Assembly (NCBI GenBank): GCA_900489925.1
Contig: UEHQ01000013.1
Span: forward strand, 1 to 64,000
Direction: 5' to 3'
Origin: Hyphomicrobiales bacterium
Lineage (GTDB): Bacteria > Pseudomonadota > Alphaproteobacteria > Rhizobiales > Rhizobiaceae
DNA length: 64,000 nt
Below, in pieces: positions 26,522 through 34,871 of this stretch. The notes below the pieces were generated by a model. That model worked only from the letters and a program-made list of their open reading frames with translations, did no database searches and was not told where the DNA came from. Positions within the stretch are counted from its first letter, which is position 1; every line of letters begins with the position of its first letter. The translations under genes were made by a program, and so were the position numbers.

Positions 26522-26836
26522 ATGAATTGGATTTCAGCATGTCGGCTTGACGACATCGAGCAGGAAGGCGTCACGCGCTTCGACCACGGTGGACGCACCT
26601 ATGCCATCTATCGTTCGCCAAGCGACGAGGTTTTCTGCACGGACGGCCTGTGCACGCACGAGGCAATACACCTCGCCGATGGACTGGTGATGGACTACGA
26701 GATCGAATGTCCCAAGCATTCGGGGGTATTCGACTATCGAACGGGCCAGCCGCTGACCCCGCCCGCCTGCAAGGGGCTCAACACTTATCAGGCGAAGATT
26801 GAGAACGGAGATGTAATGCTCGCGCTTCCCGCTTGA
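26522..26836 (+). CDS. mocE: Rieske [2Fe-2S] ferredoxin (MocE-like)
   Basis: 104 aa from the ATG at 26522 with GGGAG upstream. The Rieske cluster ligands are both present: Cys44-x-His46 (CTHEAIHL) and Cys63-x2-His66 (CPKHSGVF). The size and lack of a catalytic domain mark it as a free electron-transfer ferredoxin rather than an oxygenase subunit. It lies between the mocA-like gene and the FAD reductase gene. In rhizopine catabolism MocE delivers electrons from MocF to the membrane oxygenase MocD; the same three parts are present here. Confidence 0.85.
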   Translation: MNWISACRLDDIEQEGVTRFDHGGRTYAIYRSPSDEVFCTDGLCTHEAIHLADGLVMDYEIECPKHSGVFDYRTGQPLTPPACKGLNTYQAKIENGDVMLALPA

Positions 26837-26875
26837 GCAGCATCGTATCGCAAACCCGATTGTTGGAGACTGAAC

Positions 26876-28102
26876 ATGTCCTCGATCGTAATCGTTGGCG
26901 CAGGTGAATGCGGCGGACGCGCAGCGCTCCAGTTGCGAGAGCGTGGATTTGACGGCAGCATCTCGCTCGTGGGCACCGAAACGCTCGCCCCCTATGAGCG
27001 ACCGCCCCTATCGAAAGATGGGATCGTCGCAGCGGCCGGGCCGAAGTTCATCATGGATCTGGCCGGCTACGACGATCGTGGCATCGACCTCAAGCTCGGC
27101 ACGTCCGCAGTCGCCATCGACAGGCAGACGAAGTCGGTTGCCCTGTCGAACGGCGAAAAGCTTGCCTATGACCGCCTCCTGCTTGCGACAGGCGCGAGAC
27201 CAAGGCCCCTTCCCGATACATTCGGCACCTCACCGCGCGTGATGAGCCTCCGCACCCACGCGGACGCCATGAGGATCAATGCCCACCTCGGCGGCGGCAA
27301 ACGAATTGTCATCATCGGCGGCGGCTTCATTGGACTGGAGCTCGCGGCCGTCGCCCGGGGGCTCGGAGCCACCGTGACGGTTATCGAGGGATTGCCGCGA
27401 ATTCTGTCCCGCGGCGTCCCCCACGAGATCGCCGCCGCGGTCGCAGCCCGGCATTACTCCGCAGGCGTCGAGATTGTCTGCGACAGCAGGCTTGAATCCA
27501 TTTCGCCGACGGATCGTGATGTCCTTGTCCAGATGGCCGGGGAACGCACGATCGAAGCCGACCTCGTGGTGGTCGGCATAGGCTCAATCCCCAACGTAGA
27601 ACTCGCGGAGAAAGCGGGACTTGCCGTGGAGAACGGCATTCGTGTGGATGACAGGTTGAGAACGTCAGACCCGGACATCTTCGCGGCCGGCGACTGCTGT
27701 TCCTTCCCGATCAAGCACTACGAGGGAAGACGCGTTCGTCTCGAATCCTGGCGCAGCGCGCAGGAGCACGGGATGCTGGCGGCGGCAAACCTGCTAGGCG
27801 CAGAGGAGCCGCTCGCGGCAGTGCCATGGTTCTGGTCCGATCAGTTCGATCTCACGCTCCAGGTTGCCGGACTGGCGGACCCCTCGTCGCACTCGGTCAA
27901 GCGAGACCTCGGCAATGGTGCATTCATCATTTTCCAACTCGACGATGCCGGTCGGCTGCTCGCCGCGAGCGGCATTGGACCCGGAAACTCGATCGCAAGG
28001 GACATTCGCCTCGCTGAAATGTTGATCGCATCCGGCAAGGCTGTCGACGCAGCCTCCCTTGCCCTGCCCGACATCAAGTTGAAGTCGCTACTGGCGGCCT
28101 GA
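26876..28102 (+). CDS. mocF: FAD-dependent ferredoxin reductase (MocF-like)
   Basis: 408 aa. An N-terminal FAD loop (IVIVGAGECGGRAALQLRE), an NAD(P) loop at about residue 140 (VIIGGGFIGLELAAVARGLG) and the FAD-contacting segment DIFAAGDCCSF identify a class-I oxygenase-coupled reductase (ferredoxin/rubredoxin reductase group). A C-terminal reductase domain covers roughly residues 315-405. It oxidises NAD(P)H and reduces the preceding Rieske ferredoxin. The start has TTGGAG upstream and a 39-bp gap to the ferredoxin gene, consistent with one operon. Confidence 0.88.
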   Translation: MSSIVIVGAGECGGRAALQLRERGFDGSISLVGTETLAPYERPPLSKDGIVAAAGPKFIMDLAGYDDRGIDLKLGTSAVAIDRQTKSVALSNGEKLAYDRLLLATGARPRPLPDTFGTSPRVMSLRTHADAMRINAHLGGGKRIVIIGGGFIGLELAAVARGLGATVTVIEGLPRILSRGVPHEIAAAVAARHYSAGVEIVCDSRLESISPTDRDVLVQMAGERTIEADLVVVGIGSIPNVELAEKAGLAVENGIRVDDRLRTSDPDIFAAGDCCSFPIKHYEGRRVRLESWRSAQEHGMLAAANLLGAEEPLAAVPWFWSDQFDLTLQVAGLADPSSHSVKRDLGNGAFIIFQLDDAGRLLAASGIGPGNSIARDIRLAEMLIASGKAVDAASLALPDIKLKSLLAA

Positions 28103-28172
28103 CATCCGCTCGTCCCTTCATCGTGCAACAGCCGACGCCGGCCCGCGGCGCCGATGCAAATTGGATATTGTC

Positions 28173-29057
28173 ATGAAGTCCTATGTACTTACCGTCACCT
28201 GCAATTCCACCCGCGGTGTCGTCGCGGCGATCTCGGGCTTTCTTGCCGACAAGGGGTGTAACATCATCGACTCCTCCCAGTTCGACGACCTGGAGACCGG
28301 GCTGTTTTTCATGCGGCTCACCTTCTCCAGCGAGGAAGGCACCCCGATCGACGTGATCGTGTCGGAGTTCGAAACGATCCGGAAGACGTTTGGAATGGTC
28401 TGCGAGTTTCACGATACCGGTGCGAAAATGAAGGTGTTGCTGATGGTCTCCCGCTTCGGCCATTGCCTCAACGACCTGCTTTACCGCTGGAAGATTGGCG
28501 CCCTGCCTATCGAGATCGTCGGCGTGGTGTCGAACCACTTCGATTATCAGAAGGTCGTCGTCAATCACGACATTCCCTTCCACCACGTCAACGTCACGAA
28601 GGCGAACAAGCCGGCAGCGGAAGCACGCCTCATGGAGGTGGTCGAGCAATCCGGCGCCGAGCTCATTGTCCTTGCCCGCTACATGCAGGTGCTTTCGGAC
28701 GCCGTGTGCGAAAAAATGTCGGGGAGGATCATCAATATCCACCACTCGTTCCTGCCGAGCTTCAAGGGTGCCAACCCCTACAAGCAGGCGTTCGAGCGAG
28801 GCGTGAAGCTTATCGGAGCGACGGCCCATTATGTCACCGCCGACCTCGACGAAGGCCCGATCATCGAACAGGACGTCGCCCGCATCACCCATGCTCAATC
28901 GGCGTCGGACTACGTCTCGATCGGCCGCGACGTCGAAAGCCAGGTGCTCGCACGGGCCATCCACGCCCACATCCACCATCGCGTCTTCATGAACGGCCAC
29001 CGGACGATCGTTTTCCCAGCAAGCCCAGGCTCCTACGCGTCGGAACGGATGGGCTAA
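28173..29057 (+). CDS. purU: formyltetrahydrofolate deformylase
   Basis: 294 aa. An N-terminal ACT domain covers about residues 1-80 (TRGVVAAISGFLADKGCNII). The formyltransferase-fold catalytic domain carries MKVLLMVSRFGHCLNDLLYR, the Asn-His block INIHHSFLPSFKGANPY and the catalytic Asp in ADLDEGPIIEQD. It hydrolyses 10-formyl-THF to formate and THF. It is the last gene of the mocA-like operon, 70 bp after the reductase. Beside an oxidative demethylase it makes sense as the exit step for a C1 unit carried on folate; similar pairing is known in methoxy- and N-methyl-compound catabolism. Confidence 0.9.
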   Translation: MKSYVLTVTCNSTRGVVAAISGFLADKGCNIIDSSQFDDLETGLFFMRLTFSSEEGTPIDVIVSEFETIRKTFGMVCEFHDTGAKMKVLLMVSRFGHCLNDLLYRWKIGALPIEIVGVVSNHFDYQKVVVNHDIPFHHVNVTKANKPAAEARLMEVVEQSGAELIVLARYMQVLSDAVCEKMSGRIINIHHSFLPSFKGANPYKQAFERGVKLIGATAHYVTADLDEGPIIEQDVARITHAQSASDYVSIGRDVESQVLARAIHAHIHHRVFMNGHRTIVFPASPGSYASERMG

Positions 29058-29084
29058 GCCCGATCTGCCTATTCGAAGGGGAAA

Positions 29085-29100
29085 TGATCCAAGTGTATCA
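29085..29100. promoter_or_regulatory. LacI-type operator copy 3 (distal, mocD-like operon)
   Basis: TGATCCAAGTGTATCA, matching the shared consensus of this cluster. It lies just after the purU stop and 148 bp upstream of copy 4, a spacing near a whole number of DNA turns, which would suit repressor looping. Confidence 0.65.
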
Positions 29101-29232
29101 TTATCTTGAAATGAACACAGCCACCGCCGACGAGACGCGACGACACTCATCACGTAACTGAAATACCAGCATAATATCCCATAAACGCAAGCCGATATCA
29201 CGAACATCAGGTTCTCTTCCGCGCCGATCAAA

Positions 29233-29248
29233 TGATGCAAACGTATCA
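29233..29248. promoter_or_regulatory. LacI-type operator copy 4 (proximal, mocD-like operon)
   Basis: TGATGCAAACGTATCA, matching the shared consensus. It is 143 bp upstream of the mocD-like start and within the 334-bp region 29058-29391, which contains no gene. Confidence 0.7.
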
Positions 29249-29391
29249 TCATTGCGTTTGCTCTCGACGGGCTGGAGGACCACCATATCGTCATATCAAC
29301 AGCGGCGAACTGGCGGCAGGCACATGTCACGATTGCAAGTGCCGCCGGAGCTTCAGCTCAATTCACAACACGACATATGCGGGAGGTAACA

Positions 29392-30420
29392 ATGGACGAT
29401 TCAAAATACGGAAAACGCGACAAGAGGGGCCATTGGACGCCCGACGGCGTCCTGACGCCGGCTCCGATCTTCGTGCTTCCGCCGAACCCGCTGAAGTTTC
29501 TCCGGTGGCTGCCGAATTACTTCCTGCCATGGAACGTATTCTTCATGCTCACCGCGACCCTCACCTGGCTCTTCCTCACGCCGGGGACGGAGACGACGAA
29601 TACGCTGTCCTGGGACTGGATCGCGCTCATCTTCGCGCGCAACCTTGCGGCCTTCTTCGTCTTCTACGGTGTGATCGAATATCGCCTCTACCGCCAGCGC
29701 AAGCAGGAAAACCGGTTCAAATACAATCCGAATTTTCCGGCTGACAAGAAGAACACCGTTTTCATGTTCGGCTCCCAGGCGATCGACAGCGTCATCCGCG
29801 GCGTCGGCACGGGCGTGACGATCTGGACGGCGATCGAAGTGATCACGCTATGGGCCTTCGCCAACAACTATGTGCCTATGGCAAGTTTCAGCGAGAACCC
29901 TGTCTGGCTCGCTATGATCGCGCTGCTCGTGCCGATGTTCCACGAAGCATATTTCTTCGCGATACATCGGGCGTTGCACATTCCGCTCTTCTACAAATGG
30001 ATCCACTCGGTTCACCACAACTCGGTGAACCCCTCTCCCTGGTCCTCGCTTTCCATGCATCCGATCGAGCATTTCTTCTTCTTCGGCGAGGCTTTGATCC
30101 ATCTGGTGATCTTCTCCCATCCGCTGCTCGCCATTTACAACTTGCAGTCGCTCGCTCTCGGCGCCGTCGTCGGCCATGTCGGCTTCGATAAGATCGAGAC
30201 GGGAGATGAGAAGGGCATCGATACCCACGCCTATGCCCACTACCTCCATCACAAGTATTTCGAGGTGAACTACGCAGATGGGCTGATCCCCTTCGATAAG
30301 TGGTTCGGCACCTGGCACGACGGCACCAAGGAAGGCGACGCCACCATGCAGGCGCGCTGGCAGAAGAAGATGCAGCGCGCAAACGCTGGCAAGGAATCCA
30401 ACGAAGGGGGCCGCGCATGA
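29392..30420 (+). CDS. mocD: membrane di-iron hydroxylase of the sterol desaturase/fatty acid hydroxylase family (MocD-like)
   Basis: 342 aa. GGGAGG lies 5 bases before the ATG at 29392, which decides against an in-frame ATG 15 bp upstream. Several membrane segments occur (around residues 45-65, 76-95, 140-160, 170-190, 230-262). The histidine clusters of integral-membrane di-iron oxygenases are present: H184-x7-H192 with H196, H205-x2-H208-H209, and H283-x2-H286-H287. In rhizopine-using Sinorhizobium, MocD with MocE and MocF removes the methyl group of 3-O-methyl-scyllo-inosamine. The same trio here implies O-demethylation of a methylated cyclitol or sugar, releasing formaldehyde. Confidence 0.82.
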   Translation: MDDSKYGKRDKRGHWTPDGVLTPAPIFVLPPNPLKFLRWLPNYFLPWNVFFMLTATLTWLFLTPGTETTNTLSWDWIALIFARNLAAFFVFYGVIEYRLYRQRKQENRFKYNPNFPADKKNTVFMFGSQAIDSVIRGVGTGVTIWTAIEVITLWAFANNYVPMASFSENPVWLAMIALLVPMFHEAYFFAIHRALHIPLFYKWIHSVHHNSVNPSPWSSLSMHPIEHFFFFGEALIHLVIFSHPLLAIYNLQSLALGAVVGHVGFDKIETGDEKGIDTHAYAHYLHHKYFEVNYADGLIPFDKWFGTWHDGTKEGDATMQARWQKKMQRANAGKESNEGGRA

Positions 30421-31202
30421 CCCGAGAACTTACGGTCGCGGATCTTCGCGCGCTCAAGGGAAAGCGCCAGTTTCTCACCATGCATGTCGACACTCCCTCC
30501 GAGGCAGCAGCAGCAGCCGAAGCAGGCATCGAAATGTTCACCTGCGAAGTCGACGCCATGCTGCCGGAAATCCGCAAGGCCGCGCCGACTGCCTTCATCC
30601 AGGCGGCTCACTCGCCCGGAACCGTGCACGATGAATCGAGTGCCATTAGGGAAGGATTCAAAGCGCTCGAGATGGGGGCCAGCTGCATCTACTTCGCCGG
30701 TTCGCTTCGGCTCGTGCATGCCATGGCAAGCGAAGGAATCCCCGTGAGTGGTCACGTCGGCTTGGTGCCGAGGTGGGCGACTTGGACGAACTTCCGTTCG
30801 ATCGGAAAAACGCCGCAGGAAGCCGCATCGATCTATCGCCGCGTCAAGGACTACGAACAGGCTGGAGCCTGGGCAGTGGAGATGGAGGTCGTACCCGTCT
30901 CGGTTGCCGAGTGGATTACCCGCTCGACATCCCTCGTCACGCTCGGCATGGGCTGCGGCGCAGGGTGCGATTCCCAGTATCTGTTTTCCTGCGACGTACT
31001 GGGAACGGGAACCAGCCGCACGCCGCGACACGGCAAGCAATATGCGGACCTCGCTTCCGAGGAACTGCGTTTGCAGCAATTGCGGGTCAATGCATTCAAG
31101 GCCTTCGCCGAGGATGTTCGCGGTCGCGGTTATCCTGAAAAACGCCACGAGGTTCACGTTGACGAGGCCGTTCTGGTGGCCGCCAAGGCCCTCGTTTCGT
31201 AA
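30417..31202 (+). CDS. PanB-like ketopantoate hydroxymethyltransferase homologue
   Basis: 261 aa; its ATG overlaps the mocD-like stop (ATGA), so translation is coupled. The C-terminal half is clearly PanB-like: GIPVSGHVGLVPRW, AGAWAVEMEVVP with the expected general-base Glu157, then LGMGCGAGCDSQYLFSCDVL. The family moves a C1 unit between 5,10-methylene-THF and a 2-oxoacid. Aligned by eye, the first metal Asp is kept (Asp25, HVDTPS), but the second, normally in VADMPF, is a His (His65, AAHSP). It may be a paralogue that handles formaldehyde or methylene-THF for the demethylase instead of making pantoate. Alternatively it is a pantoate enzyme with altered metal binding. Confidence 0.72.
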   Translation: MTRELTVADLRALKGKRQFLTMHVDTPSEAAAAAEAGIEMFTCEVDAMLPEIRKAAPTAFIQAAHSPGTVHDESSAIREGFKALEMGASCIYFAGSLRLVHAMASEGIPVSGHVGLVPRWATWTNFRSIGKTPQEAASIYRRVKDYEQAGAWAVEMEVVPVSVAEWITRSTSLVTLGMGCGAGCDSQYLFSCDVLGTGTSRTPRHGKQYADLASEELRLQQLRVNAFKAFAEDVRGRGYPEKRHEVHVDEAVLVAAKALVS

Positions 31203-31285
31203 CGCCGTACGCGCGGCGGGCTACGCGACGTCACGCCGCATTCCTTCGCTGATCCCATCCCATTTTTACGAACGAGGCACCCCTG

Positions 31286-32191
31286 ATGGCTGCTCGCCTT
31301 ATCGACGGACGGCAGTCCGCTCGCTCCATTATTGAATCCGTGAAATCCGCGACCGCAGCGCTTGAACAACGGGCCGGATGCACGCCGGGCCTAGCGGTCG
31401 TGATTGTTGGTGACGACCCGGCTAGCCATGCCTATGTGGGCGCGAAAAGCCGGATGGCGAAGGAATGCGGCTTCGCATCGACGCAACACACTCTCCCGGC
31501 CACGACAACCCAGGACGAACTCGAAGCGCTTGTTGCGCGCCTGAACACCGATCACGGAGTCCATGGCGTTCTCGTTCAGCTGCCGCTGCCGCCACATCTC
31601 GATGGAGATCAGCTTACGCAGTCCGTCAGTCCCGCCAAGGATGTGGATGGCTTGCATGCCGTCAACGCAGGCAAGGTTGCCACCGGTGATTTCGACAGCG
31701 GGCTCGTCTCCTGCACGCCCGCCGGAGCGATGGTGCTCGTGCGGAGCGTTCACGGAAGCGATCTCTCCGGCCTGAACGCCGTTGTAATCGGGCGCTCGAA
31801 CCTCTTCGGCAAGCCGATGTCCGCACTTCTTCTGGCGGCGAATGCGACGGTAACGATCGCTCACTCCCGCACCAAGGATCTGCCCGCCATCTGCCGGAGC
31901 GCCGATATTCTCGTCGCCGCGGTTGGACGTCCCCAGATGGTCACGGCGGATTGGATCAAGGCAGGCGCGACGGTCGTGGATGTCGGCATCAATCGTGTCC
32001 TTGTGCCCGGCGAGCCTGACGGCAAGACACGCCTCGTGGGCGACGTTTCCTTTGAAGAAAGCCAGGCCGTCGCCGGGGCCGTGACGCCCGTTCCCGGCGG
32101 TGTCGGGCCGATGACCATAGCGATGCTGATGGCCAACACGGTCACGGCTGCGTATCGCGCGGCCGGCATCAAGCCGCCCCGGTTCGGATAG
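31286..32191 (+). CDS. folD: bifunctional methylene-THF dehydrogenase/methenyl-THF cyclohydrolase
   Basis: 301 aa. FolD hallmarks are present: [26 protein letters not shown] (with the catalytic Lys in the YVxxK block), [14 protein letters not shown], the NADP loop [18 protein letters not shown] and the C-terminal [20 protein letters not shown]. It oxidises 5,10-methylene-THF to 10-formyl-THF. It follows the PanB-like gene after 83 bp on the same strand. With purU in the preceding operon it completes a path from demethylation-derived methylene-THF to formate. It is probably an extra, catabolic copy, since rhizobia usually keep a housekeeping folD elsewhere. Confidence 0.92.
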   Translation: MAARLIDGRQSARSIIESVKSATAALEQRAGCTPGLAVVIVGDDPASHAYVGAKSRMAKECGFASTQHTLPATTTQDELEALVARLNTDHGVHGVLVQLPLPPHLDGDQLTQSVSPAKDVDGLHAVNAGKVATGDFDSGLVSCTPAGAMVLVRSVHGSDLSGLNAVVIGRSNLFGKPMSALLLAANATVTIAHSRTKDLPAICRSADILVAAVGRPQMVTADWIKAGATVVDVGINRVLVPGEPDGKTRLVGDVSFEESQAVAGAVTPVPGGVGPMTIAMLMANTVTAAYRAAGIKPPRFG

Positions 32192-32412
32192 CCGCGTCGT
32201 TCGTATAAGCGGAAAAGGCACCCTTTCGTCGAAGGCGCAAAGATCCTCGCTCAAGCGACCGAAGCTCTTTGTGATGGAGCCTCTGACACTTTGGAGTGTA
32301 TGCTGATGCTGCATTACCTCCAAAGAATGTGTGGATTGCTGCAATTGGGAAATTTCCGAATCTCCTGCAGCGGTTACGATGTTTGCGGATGATTACTTTG
32401 CCTAATCATCAA

Positions 32413-32455
32413 GAGGTCACTGCAAAACGAACATTGTCTGTTTTGCGGTGACCTC
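32413..32455. repeat. long imperfect hairpin, 16-bp arms
   Basis: GAGGTCACTGCAAAAC (32413-32428) pairs with GTTTTGCGGTGACCTC (32440-32455) with a single mismatch around an 11-base loop. It lies in the 349-bp gap after folD and 86 bp before the exported glycosidase-like gene. No T tract follows, so it is not a standard terminator. It could be an mRNA stabilising stem, a regulator site or a small repeat element. The rest of 32192-32540 holds no gene I can support. Confidence 0.6.
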
Positions 32456-32540
32456 GCCAAAATCGGATCATCTGCGGCCGATGCCACGCGCTGACGACGG
32501 AAACGAAGACGCGTCTGCACCGAGAACAAGGGGAGCTCCG

Positions 32541-33308
32541 ATGGGCCTTGCCGCGCTAGGCTTTTTCACCGCAGCCATGCTGCTTGCGGCCCCGGTGGTG
32601 TCCCTGTCTTCAGCTCTCGCCGAACCATGCGAACCGCAGACCTTTGAGGAGACCCGCTACATCGTCTGTACGTGGGAACCGGGAAAGGCCGAGCTGCGAT
32701 TGTTCTGGAAGAATGGCGAGGATGAGCCCTACCGCTATTTTTCAAATGTTGCCGAAGCCGTTCGCGCCGAGGGCCGTACACTGACCTTTGCTGTCAATGC
32801 CGGCATGTACCTTCCCGACTTCTCGCCGCTCGGTCTCTACGTTGAAAACGGCCATGAACTGCGACCCGCCAATACGGCACAAATGACGGGCTTCATCGTG
32901 CCGAACTTCTACAAGAAGCCCAACGGCGTGTTCTTTGTTCAGGGGCAAGGCGCTGGGATACTCCCGACCGATGACTACCTGAAGCGGGGGCTCGATGTGC
33001 GGCTTGCGACCCAGTCCGGCCCGCTCCTCGTCATCGAGAATAGGTTAAACCCGATCTTTATCCCGGGCTCATCAGACAGAACCCGCCGCAGTGGTGTAGG
33101 TGAGTGCGGGGGCACGGTTCGCTTCGCAATCAGCGAGGACGCTGTGAATTTTCACGATTTCGCGCGGCTGTTTCGCGACCAGCTGAAATGTACCAATGCG
33201 CTGTTTCTCGACGGCGGCGGCGGTGTGGGCATTTACGCTCCTGCATTGGAGCGCAACGACAGGTCCCTGCATGGCGGTTTCGGCCCTATCTTGGGCCTCG
33301 TGGAGTGA
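32541..33308 (+). CDS. exported phosphodiester glycosidase family protein (DUF2233/NAGPA domain)
   Basis: 255 aa from the ATG at 32541, with AGGGGAG 5 bases upstream and a signal peptide at residues 1-27 (LAALGFFTAAMLLAAPVV, ALA). The frame is open upstream but without a matching ribosome site. The mature part has the NAGPA/DUF2233 blocks TFAVNAGMYLPDFSPLGLYV, ATQSGPLLVI and ALFLDGGGGVGIYAP. Members include human uncovering enzyme and bacterial proteins thought to cleave sugar phosphodiesters on envelopes or exopolysaccharides. The substrate here is unknown and the gene stands alone. Confidence 0.8.
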   Translation: MGLAALGFFTAAMLLAAPVVSLSSALAEPCEPQTFEETRYIVCTWEPGKAELRLFWKNGEDEPYRYFSNVAEAVRAEGRTLTFAVNAGMYLPDFSPLGLYVENGHELRPANTAQMTGFIVPNFYKKPNGVFFVQGQGAGILPTDDYLKRGLDVRLATQSGPLLVIENRLNPIFIPGSSDRTRRSGVGECGGTVRFAISEDAVNFHDFARLFRDQLKCTNALFLDGGGGVGIYAPALERNDRSLHGGFGPILGLVE

Positions 33309-33459
33309 TCAACCCAGTCCGTGGGATTGCGAGATGCGCTCGTCTGCTTGATGCCGCGGGCGCCCTGCTCTCGTCTCAATTCGAGATCAGATGATTGCGG
33401 CGCCGACGCGATTGCTGCAAAGACGTGCCTGACAGCGTCGCCGAAAGGGAAGAGAGACG

Positions 33460-33807
33460 ATGAGCTACGATTTTCACGTCGGCCAGAAGGTCGTCTGTAT
33501 CGACGATACGTTCAAGCACGTCAGCATCGACCAGGGCATCCGCAAGGGCGAGATCTATACGCTGCGCTGGGTCGGCGAATACACGCATTACATCGACGGC
33601 ACCTTCTTCGGCGTGAAGCTGGAAGAGCTGCATCGCGGCAACGATGACGGGCCGGAAGGATACGGCGCCGCCGACATGCCGTTTCGAGCGACACGTTTCC
33701 GGCCACTCGTCAAAGACAAGATCTCCTCTCTGCGCAAGCTGCTGAACCCCACGCCTGATGCTCCTGTCGAACCCAAGGTGAAGGTCAAGAAGACGGAAAA
33801 GGTCTGA
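33460..33807 (+). CDS. small hypothetical protein (SH3/KOW-like N terminus)
   Basis: 115 aa with GGGAAGAG upstream. The first roughly 65 residues (GQKVVCIDDTFKHVSIDQGI, then KGEIYTLRWVGEY and FFGVKLEELHRG) alternate beta-strand and turn in a way that resembles a small SH3-like barrel. The C-terminal part (FRPLVKDKISSLRKLL, then a Lys/Pro/Val-rich tail) is basic. Homologues of this kind are common and unnamed in rhizobia and their phages. It is monocistronic and its function is unknown. Confidence 0.65.
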   Translation: MSYDFHVGQKVVCIDDTFKHVSIDQGIRKGEIYTLRWVGEYTHYIDGTFFGVKLEELHRGNDDGPEGYGAADMPFRATRFRPLVKDKISSLRKLLNPTPDAPVEPKVKVKKTEKV

Positions 33808-34103
33808 GCGCGGTCGACACAGACCTTGATTGATGGCCGCGTTGCTGTAGACACCACGCTAGGACGCGACTGCCATGAACTTTAGCATGGGGTCGGGCGA
33901 CGGATTGACGTCAAGTTGCTGCCACGAGATCACGTGACCGTCCTTTGATCATCTCGATCCCCCTCGCCTATCTCAACGAACGACCGACGCTCGCACCATT
34001 TGTGTGAGAAAATCGGCTTGCTCCTTCATGATCGCTGCAATTGAATGACGCAGCATTCTGGCGCTATATAGGACGATCGCAAAAATCTCAGAGAGACGCG
34101 CCG

Positions 34104-34772
34104 GTGCTGCAGGAAATCACGAACGAGACCATTGCCGAGAGCGGCTACCGACGCATTCGGGCCGATATCATCTTCGGCAGGCTGGCTCCCGGGCAGAAGC
34201 TGAAGCTGGAAAGCCTGAAAGAATCCTACGAGACGAGCATCAGCACCCTGCGTGAAATCCTCAACCGTCTGTCTTCGGAAGGCCTCGTCGTTGCCGAAGG
34301 CCAGCGCGGTTTCGAGGTTTCTCCGATGTCGGTCGCCGATCTCAAGGAGATCGCGGCACTTCGTCTGCTTCTGGAAACCCATGCGCTAGAGCAATCCTTT
34401 GCCTATGGCGAGGTCGAATGGGAAGCGCGCCTCGTGTCGGCGCACTACAAGCTGGCCCGCATGGAGAAGGTGATGGCGTCGGGCGACACCACGAAAGCCG
34501 AGGACTGGAAACGCTATGACTGGGAGTTTCACCAAGCATTGATTTCGGCCTGCGGATCGAAACTCTTGATGGAGACCCACTCCGCCGTCTTCGACAAGTA
34601 TCTGCGATACCAGATGGTAGCCCTCTCCTATCGCGGCGATGTCGCCGCCAACGAGCATCAGCAACTTCTGGACGCGGCCTTGAAGCGCGATGGCGATACG
34701 GCCAAGCGGGTTCTCGCCTTGCATATTCAAGGCGGCGTCGAACACGCCTTGGCAAAGGGCTCGCTTTCGTAG
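34104..34772 (+). CDS. GntR-family regulator, FCD subfamily (first of a tandem pair)
   Basis: 222 aa from a GTG at 34104 with GAGAG upstream; an earlier TTG at 34041 is possible. The winged HTH (GYRRIRADIIFGRLAPGQKL, then SISTLREILNRLSSEGLV) is followed by the FCD domain (DWEFHQALISACGS and HQQLLDAALKRDG with its metal-site His residues). It is strikingly similar over its whole length to the next gene, so the pair arose by tandem duplication. They lie next to the quinate/shikimate catabolic genes and probably regulate them. Confidence 0.85.
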   Translation: MLQEITNETIAESGYRRIRADIIFGRLAPGQKLKLESLKESYETSISTLREILNRLSSEGLVVAEGQRGFEVSPMSVADLKEIAALRLLLETHALEQSFAYGEVEWEARLVSAHYKLARMEKVMASGDTTKAEDWKRYDWEFHQALISACGSKLLMETHSAVFDKYLRYQMVALSYRGDVAANEHQQLLDAALKRDGDTAKRVLALHIQGGVEHALAKGSLS

Positions 34773-34871
34773 CGCATGACCTGACGCCGGTGACGAAATC
34801 ATCATATCAAGTGCATTCTGTTGTACATTTTCGGCTCCTCCGTTGTATTGTGGAGCGAACCAGGAGGGGCC

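Noticed and set aside
30417..31202. Methylenetetrahydrofolate reductase (MetF) for the gene after mocD-like
   Set aside because: Folate context suggested MetF at first, but the GHVGLVPRW, MEVVP and GCGAGCDSQ blocks match PanB, not MetF.
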